Below are positions 46,941 to 57,299 of a stretch of DNA of 64,000 nt, in pieces. Below the pieces are notes generated by a model, which saw only the letters and a program-made list of their open reading frames with translations, was not told where the DNA came from and made no database searches. The stretch spans positions 62,001-126,000 of the forward strand of contig MNCI01011966.1 of the NCBI GenBank assembly GCA_015680685.1, read 5' to 3'. Source of the DNA: Gnetum montanum. Taxonomy: Eukaryota; Streptophyta; Gnetopsida; Gnetales; Gnetaceae. How positions within the stretch are numbered: the first letter of the stretch is position 1; each line of letters opens with the position of its first letter. A program made the translations under genes and the position numbers.

Positions 46941-49102
46941 TACCCCCATGACTGAATAAGAAATCATCCTCAAGTTCCTTAAAAAATATTGGGATGGTAT
47001 GGGATTATTGACTTAAATGGAACTAATGGTGAATGGGATGATATGTGAACGGATCATCATTACAAGACAAGACAAAATTGGTGTTCATGACAACAAGAGT
47101 GAACACTTTATACATTTGACATCAAGCATTATTTGGAAGCTGAGAAAGAAAGAGAGTGAAAGAAGTTTTGCTACTACCAACGCCAAGATTACGTCTTTCG
47201 TTGTCCATCCATAAGTGCACCATCTATCTCATTCCTTGCATAGCTTCTTTAGCATCAATCCATTCCAAGTGATCCCTCCAGATCCAATCCATTGTTGCAT
47301 GATTGCCATTTGCACACATAACACAGTCTTTTATTAGCAAGGGTAAATGAATCATAATGCAGTTGATACCTTGCTTCGGTAAAAGGTCCATTGGCTCGGT
47401 TGTGGTATGGCTGATGTGGATCTAGAGATATAATAATGGTGACTACCGAAGTTGTAGGGGATAGGAGAAAATCGAAAAAATTTGGGTCTAGACCCCCATG
47501 ACTAAGAGCGAACCTCCGGTAGCAATAGAATGGAGAAAGAAAAATAACAAGGAATCTGGAGAAAAAGAGACAATTATAACATCGATGAAATGGATGTCAA
47601 GATGGAAATGAACAAATAGAGTGGATTGCAAAAATGTTAAGGGAAAGAATTTAACTAGTGCACCAAATAGGAATGTCAATGGGTCCTCCCCAAAGCAGGC
47701 TCGTGACCTTAATGCCCTAATAAACCCACATTCAAAGAGTCCTTAGGCTCTAGGAATGTCATTTGGGACAAGAGTTAAAGTCTTAACTGCAAGAATTTAC
47801 TAAAAAGAAAACAATGCATCAACCAAAATATACATCAATGATACAATCGGCAATGAGGTGAACAATGGAGAGAAGGATGGAGAGAAGAGAATGGAATGGA
47901 ATCCCAGGAACAAGGTGGTGTACATCCCCTTGTGTATTTCATGATTAATGTGACTTATTAGATCCCATTCCAAGTCTGGCCTCAAAAAAACCACATCCAA
48001 TGACTTCGCATTAATGCATTCAGCCAATCCATCCTCTTGAATTAACAAGAATGCCTTCACCCAAGAGCCACCACCATTCTGACGAAACGAAGGAGAAGAG
48101 AATGGGAAGCAAGAAGGGCCTTAGTTAGAGGGAACATTTTTATTTTAGTTCCATAACCAGTGCTTATAGCCTAGATGGTTATTTCGTCTAAGAGGTGTGC
48201 TTTGAATTCTCACTTTTTTGTTGTTGTTTTATGTGTTTATGCGTGAGAACCACACCATGCAAAGACTTTGTTATTTTTATTAGCTCAGCTTCCCAATGAT
48301 TAAGTAACATCAAAATGATAAGAAAACTCAAGAAGAAAACATCCAAGCACCCAAGAGAATGGCCAAAAAAAATGCATCAAGTTCCCTTGAAGTCACACCC
48401 TTGTCAATCCTTGAGTCCTTCCTTAGTTTGAGAAATGCCCAATCACCGACTTGTTAATAGTTCTTATTTAGAAAGGACTATAGATTTCCAAGCCAAGAGA
48501 GACCATAGAAATTTGTGGATGTATGGATGAAGTGAACTCATTGCCTACTATATCAAAAGAACCATACCTTAGTATCAACATCATAACTTAAAGGTAAAAA
48601 CCAAACATTAGAAATCAATAGAAACATAGTTCATACCACCATTAAGAACACTTATTGGGTGACAAACTTACAAGATGGATAACACACATAAGAAATGGAA
48701 AAGTATAAACGATGTTGTAAAACAAAAAATAAGAAAAGTTAAAGAAATTTGTAAAACAAAAATGTGTAAAATAAAAATGTGTAAAACAAAAACTTAAAAA
48801 TAACTAAGTGCCCCAAATGATTAGCATAGGTGGTCATCTCCCCCATGATTGAATGGAAAGGGAGAGATGTAAAATAATGAGCACCTGTTTGAATTTCTTA
48901 GAAGTGTCCAACTTCTCCCAATTGATGTTCTTAGATTAAGGGGTGGAAGTTGGCAACACTCATATTCTAATGTATCTATGCCTTCATTGTTGGCATGAGT
49001 TGTTCCCCCAATTCATTCCATGCATGTTGGTGGGTTGCTCTTTCGATTAGCTGTCAACCACGAGGTGTCCACTTGTTGTGTAGTTGCTACATATAGGTAC
49101 CT

Positions 49103-49900
49103 CTATCTCAGAGTTTCTAGGACATACCTGTTGCATGTAGGAGATGCTGAGCATTCCTCCATGTCATTGCCCGATGAGTCACTGTATGTGATGCATGGAA
49201 CTTTCTTCTTCTTGATCTTTCCATAAATGTTTACCTTAGATATTTCCAAGGAAAAATCGTGGATTCCTAGGCATGTATCTATTGTACTTAGCCATGCCCT
49301 TCCCATTATAATTGGAAAGTCCCCTTCGTTGTTGTTGACTTCTATCACCAAGAAATTAGTTGGGTCTGACCAATCACACATAGTGATAATGATGTCCTTC
49401 ACCAATCCTAAGGGAATGCTAATGTATTGGTCAGCCAGCTCTAGTTGAATATTGCTCTTCTTAAGTGGAGGTAGGTTCCAAGCTTGATACATTTCTCGTG
49501 AAATTAAGTTGACTCTAGAACCTGAGTCAAGAATAGCCTTATGAGGTTCATTCCCAGCAACTTGGAGGTAGATTAAGGGACTTCCAAGGTCAAAGAGTTT
49601 CCTGGGAAGGTGGCCTACCTTAATCCAATCAGTTACGGTATGTGTTAACATAACCGTATGCGTTGAGCTCTGGTATTGGTTTGAATAGAGCTCTGAAGCC
49701 TTATTTGTTGGAGGAGTGATCATAGACTTAATCGCTCGTGGTTGTGAGAGCTTGTCTGGGTTTTTGGTTCTAAAGAAAGGTCTTCTCTTCTTACAGTTGT
49801 CACAACCAACAGCAGGTTGAAGGGTTACAGCTCTCGTAGCGTTATGTTACTATAGTTGAGTGGGGAGTTCCCCTTGCATTGTTGGAGCATGTGGTATTGG
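49103..49900 (-). CDS. Retropepsin domain of the young gypsy element
   Basis: A 206-codon open stretch (49103-49723), preceded in the same frame by about 40 more codons, encodes the element's aspartic protease. The active site reads AILDSGSRVNLIS (about 49500-49530), with the Asp-Ser-Gly triad kept. The flap and C-terminal parts follow (IPLGLVKDIIITMCDWSDPT, FPIIMGRAWLSTIDTCLGIH). A CDNCKKRRP segment lies just upstream. It ends with a stop at 49103. It would be translated as the C-terminal part of a gag-protease polyprotein and would cleave gag. The key residues are intact. Downstream (46941-49102) there is no RT. Confidence 0.8.
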
Positions 49901-52215
49901 AACTAATGGTGTGAGGGAGGAGGATGGATTAGAAGGATGGTATGGATGTGGAGCATCTCTCAGAGGAGAAGGAGTCCTTTTAAAATACTCCCAAACTTGG
50001 TAGTGACGTTGTGGAGTTGTGTGACCCATGGAGTCACTTGGAGAAATCGGCTGCTGCATGTAGTAACCATATGGATCTAGTTGCTGGTAAGGGTATTGTT
50101 GCCTAGGCAATGGCATCCCCCATGACTGTGGGTGTTTCCACTGCTGATGTTGCCTGATAGGTTGTGGCGGAGTTCCACTTGGATAGTACTTTAACAGTTG
50201 GTGGAACTGCCTTGGGTTACCTTGCGGATAAGGTAACCTTCAGGGTGCCTGCCGTCTATTAAGTCTTGGGATGAGTGCATACACCTTAGACTCTTGTAGA
50301 TGTGAGATGATTGGGCAACATCACTTAGGATGGTCATATTGGTAGATCTCACATCCACCGTCATTGTCTGTATCCAAATCCATAACCTCATCAGTGATAT
50401 TCATTTTTCCCTTACCCTTGTTACATGCATGGTTGGAGTCTCTCTGCTTTTTCTTGTCCTTGTTACTACTTTGTTCCTCCTTAGATTCCTCTATGGTTTT
50501 TAGGATAGTTTCAATTTTACTGTCTAAGGAGCTCCATATTTCATCTACCTTAGCTGATACTTCTGTTGTTAGCTTTTGAAGTTGCAAGGTTTTTCTATTC
50601 ACCAACTCTTTGAGTGGTGAGTCATCCTCTTCATCATGGAATCTTACTCCCCTCTTTCGGAGGGAAGGATCATGGTTATATTCTTCTGCACTTTCCCTTT
50701 TCCATAGCTTCCCTTCTTCTTTAGCTACTTGCTCCAAAAATAGATGAATTTCATGGGCTCTAAGTTTAGATAGTCTTCCTTGGGCATAAGTCCTAGGGGT
50801 TCTCCTAGTTTTGTACCTTAGCCCATCTACGAGATGGCAGAGTTGATCCTGTTGTGCGTAACCATGGCCCGAGCAACGATGTAGCAATGTGTAATATCAA
50901 CCCATGGCAGCATCCAAGGGTTCATAAGTACCTTTCTTACATCCTTAGATCTACTTATGCAAGTTAGATACTCTGGAGTACGTTTGATATTTATCGTTGA
51001 AGATTTCTAACATCGTACTCCACCTCCTAATGGTTTCCGGATCTAAGGACTGGGACCAACTCTTTGCTTCCTTTATGAGTTTCCTAGGAAACAACTTTAA
51101 TTTCTGCCACTCATTTTCAATATTTTGCAAGGTGTAGGCATTGTGGAATGCCTACAAATGATTTTTTGGATCAGCGTTATATCCTCCTTCGAAGCGTGGA
51201 ATATTATTCATGTCTAAGTGCTTGATTCGACTATCTTTTTTATGCCTTTTTTGTATTCTCATAGCCTCTGTAATATCTAGCATACTTCGGGTGGCAAGTA
51301 GGGGTTCATCATGATCATCTCTCTCTTGACGTCTATGATGCCTACGTTGTTCCCTACTTTCCCTTCTACCATGCCTAGACTCTCTAGACTGCCCTCGTCC
51401 TCTCTCTCGACTCTCTCATCGAGGTCTCTCATTTAGCTTGCCCTTATCCTCACCATTATGCTCTTGATGACAGCACCCTAATGTGAAAGGAGAGGGTGAA
51501 TGATGTGATGAAGGGGAAGAAGAAGGAGAGCCATCACCATGATGATGTCTCCTTCCTTCTTTTCAGTGTCTATGGCTCGATCGTGATGACGATCTGAGTG
51601 CCCGTCCTTGTCATTTGTTTTTGTTCCCTCGATGATCACTTGGTGTTCATGGGTATCAGAACCAGGGTTATGAATCGTGGAGTGTAGGTTCTAATACCCC
51701 ACCTCCTCACTATTGTTAGGAGGGGGAACATCTTTCGATAGAGAACTTGTTATAAGTGGTTCACCATCTCCAATTTCACTTAGGACATGCGGGACCCCTT
51801 TGCCCTTCAACAATGTATGGTGACTCTCCTACCTCAAATCCCTTAGATGTTGTGTGGCTATGGGATAGTAATCCCTTGTGTCAAAATCACCTATAATGTA
51901 TTCAGCATATAGCTGTGTCGTGCCTATTTGTGCCAAAGCACGGAGGAGCATGTTGGGGACTGCCCAATCTGGAGGTAACACTATGTTACCTTGCAAGTCT
52001 CTCCAACGTAGTTATTCATCCTGATGGAGGATAAAAGTAAAATCAGGTATATACTCATTAGGATAAGTATATACCACTCGATACTATTGAGGAACTGGCA
52101 GATTTTGGTTATGTGTTTGGTGTTGTTGACTGTCTCTAGTGTTATCCCTAGGTGGTGAAGTGCTTTTTTTCAAAGAAGAAGATATTGTTTCTTATTCGGT
52201 GTGCTGATTAACCAT
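49850..52215 (-). pseudogene. Gag of the young gypsy element, lightly damaged
   Basis: The likely start is the ATG at 52213-52215. Order along the protein: an N-terminal segment with IVLPPDWAVPNMLLRALAQI, an Arg/His/Glu-rich stretch (51200-51450), NIPRFEGGYNADPKNHL, the capsid core with KLKLFPRKLIKEAKSWSQSL and RRWSTMLEIFNDKYQTYSRV (51000-51130), a coiled-coil and Lys-rich segment (50400-50890, open 188 codons), then a Pro/Gln-rich linker (49850-50330) leading into protease. About six in-frame stops and one frameshift near 51500 are seen, so it is not functional as it stands, though it is far better kept than its relative at 39557. Confidence 0.8.
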
Positions 52216-52310
52216 TATATAATTTTTTGTTTAATTAACCCTAATGGTTCATTTAAGCTCCCAATGATGTGAGTGATCTCCTATGTTCTACTTAGCGCAC
52301 AAACTCTTAG

Positions 52311-52328
52311 ACCACGGCAACAGTGCCA
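52311..52328 (-). promoter_or_regulatory. Primer binding site, tRNA-Asp type
   Basis: On the minus strand, one base inside the LTR, the sequence is TGGCACTGTTGCCGTGGT. It resembles the TGGCGCCGTTGCCGGGG site used by several plant gypsy elements and complementary to tRNA-Asp, with a few mismatches. Its place next to the right LTR fixes the orientation. Confidence 0.75.
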
Positions 52329-52329
52329 A

Positions 52330-53169
52330 TGATGAGTGGCGAGGTACCCCTACACTCAACCATACAAATACGAGCATTACACGTGTGATCCGGTCGAACT
52401 TCACAGACTAAGTGCCTACACACCTCATGAAACACTTAAGGTTAATCATTCATTGTCTTCCTAGACTTACTTATATTTGTCATGGTTGTATGGTTAAGTA
52501 AGTCTGAGGTATATGATTTTTATATCTTTTCAATTTTTATCTTCTATGCTAATGAGGTAAAGGGTTGAACAAACTAATTAACTAACTTTAACTAACTAAG
52601 TATTAATTAACCTAGCATCAGTATCTGTTCCCACTTACCGTTCACACCCTAAACCAATGCAACCTTAGTTACCAAATGCTTGTCGTTGTTGGGATCACCA
52701 AGCGTAGCGCAAGGGCTCGAAGTGGTCGTACTGAATGCACTTAACTAGGAGAGAAGGGTTAAGAGAGAATTAATCAACTAATAAAGCATTTAAATGAAAA
52801 TAATAAATAACAGTAAATAAAGTCCTATTTAGCCTATTCCATGCACTACAAGGTTTATCCAAGAAGTTCGTCTTTATTGCCATACACAAACTTGTGTTCA
52901 GGTATAATATTTGCTCGAATAAAGATCCATTCACTTTCGAGCTCCTACTATAGGCACATGGAAATTATTCTATCTCTGGAGAGGTAAAACTACCAAAGTT
53001 TCGCTACGGTCTAGGCCTAGAATGAGAAACAAGGAAGAGCCGCCTCTTATTTATAGATTTGACGATGCACTATGATATCTCATATGCGATATCGCAGGGG
53101 ATGCGTTATCGCGGTGGACATGATATCACGTACGTGATATCTTGGCCCATGAGATATCGCGTCCCATCA
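52330..53169 (-). repeat. 5' LTR (right) of the young gypsy element
   Basis: 840 bp, direct repeat of 46064-46940. It contains a minus-strand TATAAATA at 53048-53055 and, between that and the outer end, the perfect 20-bp palindrome GATATCACGTACGTGATATC at 53127-53146. In the other LTR the corresponding stretch has a different set of GATATC-containing units. Confidence 0.93.
53048..53055 (-). promoter_or_regulatory. TATA box of the young element's 5' LTR
   Basis: TATAAATA on the minus strand is followed by AGAGGCGGCTC, and the same arrangement is found in the other LTR. It is placed correctly to start transcription toward gag. Confidence 0.6.
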
Positions 53170-53174
53170 AAAAC
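53170..53174. repeat. Target-site duplication AAAAC, right
   Basis: Exact copy of 46059-46063, directly after the right LTR. Confidence 0.95.
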
Positions 53175-54680
53175 CAACATAGTCTACCTAAAGGGCTCTA
53201 ATAGGAAGGTTAACCAAGCCATGGAAGAAGCTCCAGTGTAGCTTCAAAAGAGTTTATCAATGATGTTGCTGGCATCAACTTGTGATATCCCTATAATCGA
53301 GGTTTGCATATAGATGAAGGATAAAGAGCATCCTATGGCTAGAGACTTTTCAAAGAAGCACTTGATAATAATGAAAGAGAGTTATTTCTCATAGAAGCTA
53401 CTATAGCTAGAAAATACTATGCCTAATGAAAGGTTTCCTCTTAATTGGGAAGAATAGGTTAAATTAAGGGACATAAGAAAAGCCAAAATCAATCAAGTAC
53501 GAGTACAAAAAGAATAGTAGCAATAATTGAAACAACAAAGGCTAAACAAGATTTAACAATAGCAAGAAAAGCAACAAAGGCTAAAAGAGTAAGAATAATT
53601 AAAGCTAATTGAGCTATAGCAACAATAGTAAAAAGAAGGAGAAAGCTCATCTTTAGCCTTTACTTTTCCCTCTAGCTATTTAATGAAAGGAGCAAGTTGG
53701 TCATTTAAAATTAAAGAAAAAAAAAGGTAGACTTATACTAAGCCAAAAGTTTCCTACTATCTTTGAGACAAACGCCAATGTCATCTTCTAGTACAAGGAA
53801 GATGAGCCACATAGAGAAAAGGAAACACTCACAATGTCACATGGGGAGATGTCAAATACCATAGCTACTCTAATTAAGGTTATTAGGAAAATAGTAGATT
53901 ATTAGATATCTAAGTTATAAGATTTTTTTGCTAAAAAATGAGTAGGAAATGTCTAAGCTATGAGGGGAAATGAAGAGGCTAAAAGAGAAAAATGAATAGC
54001 TCACAATAATAATAACTATAAAAGAATCATTGTTAGAAAATAAAAAGCAAGTAACAAGCCAATTGGAAGAAAGACTACCTACAATAAACTATCAGCTTAA
54101 ATAGGCTAGAAAGGGGAAATATCTAGATTACTCTCATCTTGCCCTTCCAAGATTTAAGAAAATCATTACTAAGATTGATTATGGCAAGGAATGGATGAAA
54201 GAGATAGGAGAGGATATTACAAAGATGAGAAAGAAGTCATGTTCACATAGATAGAAGGAAGGATTCATGGATGATATAAATTGGCTACAAATAAATGGAG
54301 CAACTACCCCAGTGCAAGTAAAGCTTCCTTAACTAAATGATTATGGCTGTGACAAGCATTATGTATGAAACTACTCAAAGGAAGATGGAATTTGAATAGG
54401 CTAGTTCTAGTGCAAAATTTGCTTTAGTTGAAATAAATAACTAAATAATGGAATTAGGCTTTGGGAAGAGTAGTGGAAAAGAAATTATTAGGAGGCTTAA
54501 TAGCTTTGAGCAAGATTCAATGAATTAGGCTATCAAGACTCTAATTAATCCTGGAAAACAATCACAGCAGCTAGTCATGGAAGGGCTCCAAGTGCAACGA
54601 ATGGAGAAGATCTGCCAAGAAGTAGTTAGCCAATGGATTATGTTATATGAGGAGAATGTGAAGATATTGTATCTCTAAAT
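53175..54680 (+). pseudogene. Unrecognised decayed ORF, 3' part, Gln-rich coiled coil
   Basis: Continues the frame broken at 46058: across the removed insertion the reading is PNKTNIVYLKGSNRKVNQAM. Further on comes ERFPLNWEE, then a Gln/Lys/Leu-rich heptad-like stretch (53490-53640) in which about ten stops stand among CAA/CAG codons. After a shift, QKFPTIFETNANVIF and EDEPHREKETLTMSHGEMSN (53750-53850) and another charged coiled-coil stretch follow. The last recognisable frame ends at 54678 with NVKILYL. TATATAAATT at 54710 and AT-rich sequence follow. No family is recognised. It may be an extra ORF of an older retroelement or a captured gene. Confidence 0.4.
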
Positions 54681-55791
54681 TCTATAACCATTGTAATTTC
54701 TTGGGGCTACTATATAAATTATAAAGTAGAATTGCAAAAAAGGGAGATCTTTTTGGGACTTTTGGAGCTAGGACTTTTTGAAGAATCAACTTGTAAAGAC
54801 TCTTTAGTAATGGCATTTTAAGCAAGTTCCATCTATCTCTTTCAGTTTTATCTCTTAGGTTATTATCTTTAGTAGATTAGCTTTTCCTATTTTGTCTAAT
54901 ATGGGTATTACATACTAACATAAGAATGAATTTTTAGTTTTGAAAATAGACTATTTTCTCTATGAAGCAAAGGTTTAGCTTATTTTTGTTACTCTAATTA
55001 GATGGAATAGCTATAGTAAGTGCCAATCCTTAATCTATTTAGCATAGAAATATTGTCATCTTTGTATGATTCTAGGCTTTATGAATAATTTTGTTTTCCT
55101 TAGATTCTACCTATGCTTCGCAAAGCTTTTTTTTTTTGGCCACCAGTTTGAACTCCCTTTTATCACCAATGTTAATGTCCTTGATATAATAATTAAAATT
55201 CCTTAGACAATGATTCTCTCAAACTCAAATTTTAGTGCTTGCTAGTTTCTAGCAACACTAGGGCTCGGATACCTCCAAATAAAACTCAATGACTTAAAAT
55301 AGCTATGTGTAAAATAAATAATGTTTCTAGATGATCCAACCTATTGAATTTGTCCCATCAGCAAAATAAAAATCTATTTTTCACTACTACCTAGTTTGTT
55401 AAGTCACAACTAAAGGACACTTATATCATTCACTTCTTCATTTTATACTAAAGTGTAATTTAATAAATCTATGTTCAAATTTTCCTCAAAGAAGATTCTG
55501 TAAGAAAAATAGAAAATAGAGCAAGCTTTGATAGTTTAACAGTAAGTGCTAAAAAATTACATAATCTTAAAGCATAAAAATATGCCACCATAGTAATGAG
55601 AGTGAATCCTTAAGGAACAAAGCTATCCATATCATTTTATGCTAACAAAAAACATTCAATTCTCAGCATAAGAAGCAATTGAATGAATCCAGAAAGGAAA
55701 ATACAAGTATCACACAACTTTAAACTTTTAGCTAAGCAATTTGCAAAAGACACAAATGATTTAGATAACTGACAAAACAAAAACAAATTAG
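54681..55791. other. Spacer without a recognised gene; T11 run at 55127-55137
   Basis: There is no convincing coding frame. The T11 run would be an A-tract on the minus strand, about 650 bp past the stop of the NRAMP copy, and could be the remnant of its poly-A tail. I could not find matching flanking repeats to support that. Confidence 0.35.
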
Positions 55792-57276
55792 CTAGAAATG
55801 TAACTTCAGAATGCCATTGATAGCTATGATAAGACAAGTGATTGTCGATCCTATGCCTTTGAGGGTCCTGTCAATCTTGAAATACGTCATGACCTATTCT
55901 TTAGTTGCAAGATAGAGAAGAGAATTTGCATAGACTAGAGAACATTCAGCCATTAATTTAAGCTATCGAGCTTAGAAGAATCAAACATGAGAGCTGAGCT
56001 ACAATCACTGTTGGGACTATGATAACCATTAGAGTAAATAAAGATCGAAGCCACTTCTTAATCTGAAGATTAAGAAAACCTGACATTATGAATTTCCCTA
56101 CATATGTTCCTGCTATAGTGCCGCTTTTCCCTGCAGCTAACAACCCAATGGCCCAAATATAAATAATTGGAAATATCCCATCCCCAAACTGCTCTTGGAG
56201 ATATGTGCCAGCATTTGAAATACCAATGTCTTTAAATACTGAGGAACAATAGAAACTTTTGGCAAATACAGTCATAATAAATACATTAATCATAAGAGAT
56301 AAAAAATGCCAAACTTGATTCGATGGTATAATAATTTTAAGCTTCATGGATATGGCCTCTCTTAGTTGTATCTATGACTCATAACTGCACAAGCGTAGAG
56401 TGAAGAAATATATTATGGGGCATAATAATGTAGCCAACAACACCGACAGCTTGCTTGATAGCATTTGAATTTATCCTGGAAAGTAAAAGCGCTGTAAGCA
56501 ATTCCTTCCCATCTGGTTTGGTTTCCCCAAACATCCAAGCAAAGGAAAGAGCCATAATAGCAATTAGAACACCAAGCAATGCTTCCAACGTTCCTACTCC
56601 ATAATTTTCAAGAAATAGAAAAATAAAAGAATCAAAAGTGGTGATCCACACACCTACCCAGAGCAGAACAAAACCATGGATAAGAATCTTGAGGGCAATT
56701 GCACTGCCAATAACTTCCTGAACATCAGGTCTCATAAGAGTGAGTTTAGTCATGAGCCACAAGATGCATGTAGCCCATCTGGGATATTTTCATCTGTGGA
56801 GCTCTGCAAGATGACATCCTGTGGCCACACCCAATCCAATAGCCAAAAGCTGAATCAGCAGGGCCATGACAGTTTCCCACATCAGCAGACTCAGCAGAGA
56901 ACAGCCTGCAATTGCACCTGCTTGGAAATCTGCCTCCAGAATCTTCCTAGGATCCAAAAACGCTATGCTCATCAAAAATACCAGTCCTATGAATAGCCAT
57001 AGTTTCTTTCATGAAAATGTCATAACAGTATCCTCCTCCTCCTCCTGCTCTGCTATATTCACACAAACTTTATGGGTATCTTCATACATAGTGTCTCTGT
57101 CTTGGTTCAAAGTAATGCAATGATCTATTAATTCTCATGGCTTTTGTCTATCATGGCTAATAATCTCAACCTCAATTAGATTCACTTCCTCTACTGCATC
57201 AACTACAACCCAGTTTGTGCCTGCTATAGCTGAGCTGCATCAGCAATTACTGTGATTTGGGGAAGAGGGAACCCAT
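55792..57276 (-). pseudogene. NRAMP-type divalent metal transporter, intronless pseudogene
   Basis: NRAMP proteins are proton-coupled importers of Fe, Mn and related metals. From an ATG at 57276, the minus strand covers the whole protein in about 495 codons, close to the ~510 residues usual in the plant NRAMP2-5 class, without introns. Visible parts: acidic N-terminus (AEQEEEEDTV), TM1 with [10 protein letters not shown], where the metal-binding DPGN is altered, [71 protein letters not shown], then TM6 IMPHNIFLHSTLVQL with MPHN kept, NAGTYLQEQFG, YIWAIGLLAAGKSGTIAGTY, and a C-terminal TM with TCLIIAINGIL before the TAG at 55792. About nine stops, an N-terminal shift near 57230, a frameshift near 56295 and a short deletion near 55900 make it non-functional. 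Lack of introns suggests retroposition. Confidence 0.9.
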
Positions 57277-57299
57277 GATGTTAAATTCCACTCTCGCCC

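Larger units (their letters stand above)
46064..53169 (-). mobile_element. Young non-autonomous Ty3/gypsy LTR retrotransposon (gag-protease only)
   Basis: The LTRs at 46064-46940 and 52330-53169 both begin TGATGAG and end CCCATCA. A perfect AAAAC duplication flanks them. A tRNA-Asp-like primer site adjoins the right LTR, so the element reads on the minus strand. The 5.4-kb interior encodes gag and protease with few stops, followed by 2.2 kb without RT, RNase H or integrase motifs. CG dinucleotides are frequent here and rare outside, in line with a recent insertion. It lies within an older ORF, whose frame resumes on the other side. Confidence 0.93.

Noticed and set aside
47800-48060. 86-codon minus-strand frame downstream of protease in the young element, considered as an RT remnant
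   Set aside because: No RT, RNase H or integrase motif is visible in it or around it.
55792-57276. Functional NRAMP gene or an EIN2-type protein
   Set aside because: About nine stops, frameshifts and a changed DPGN motif exclude function. EIN2 would need a long extra C-terminal domain, which is absent.
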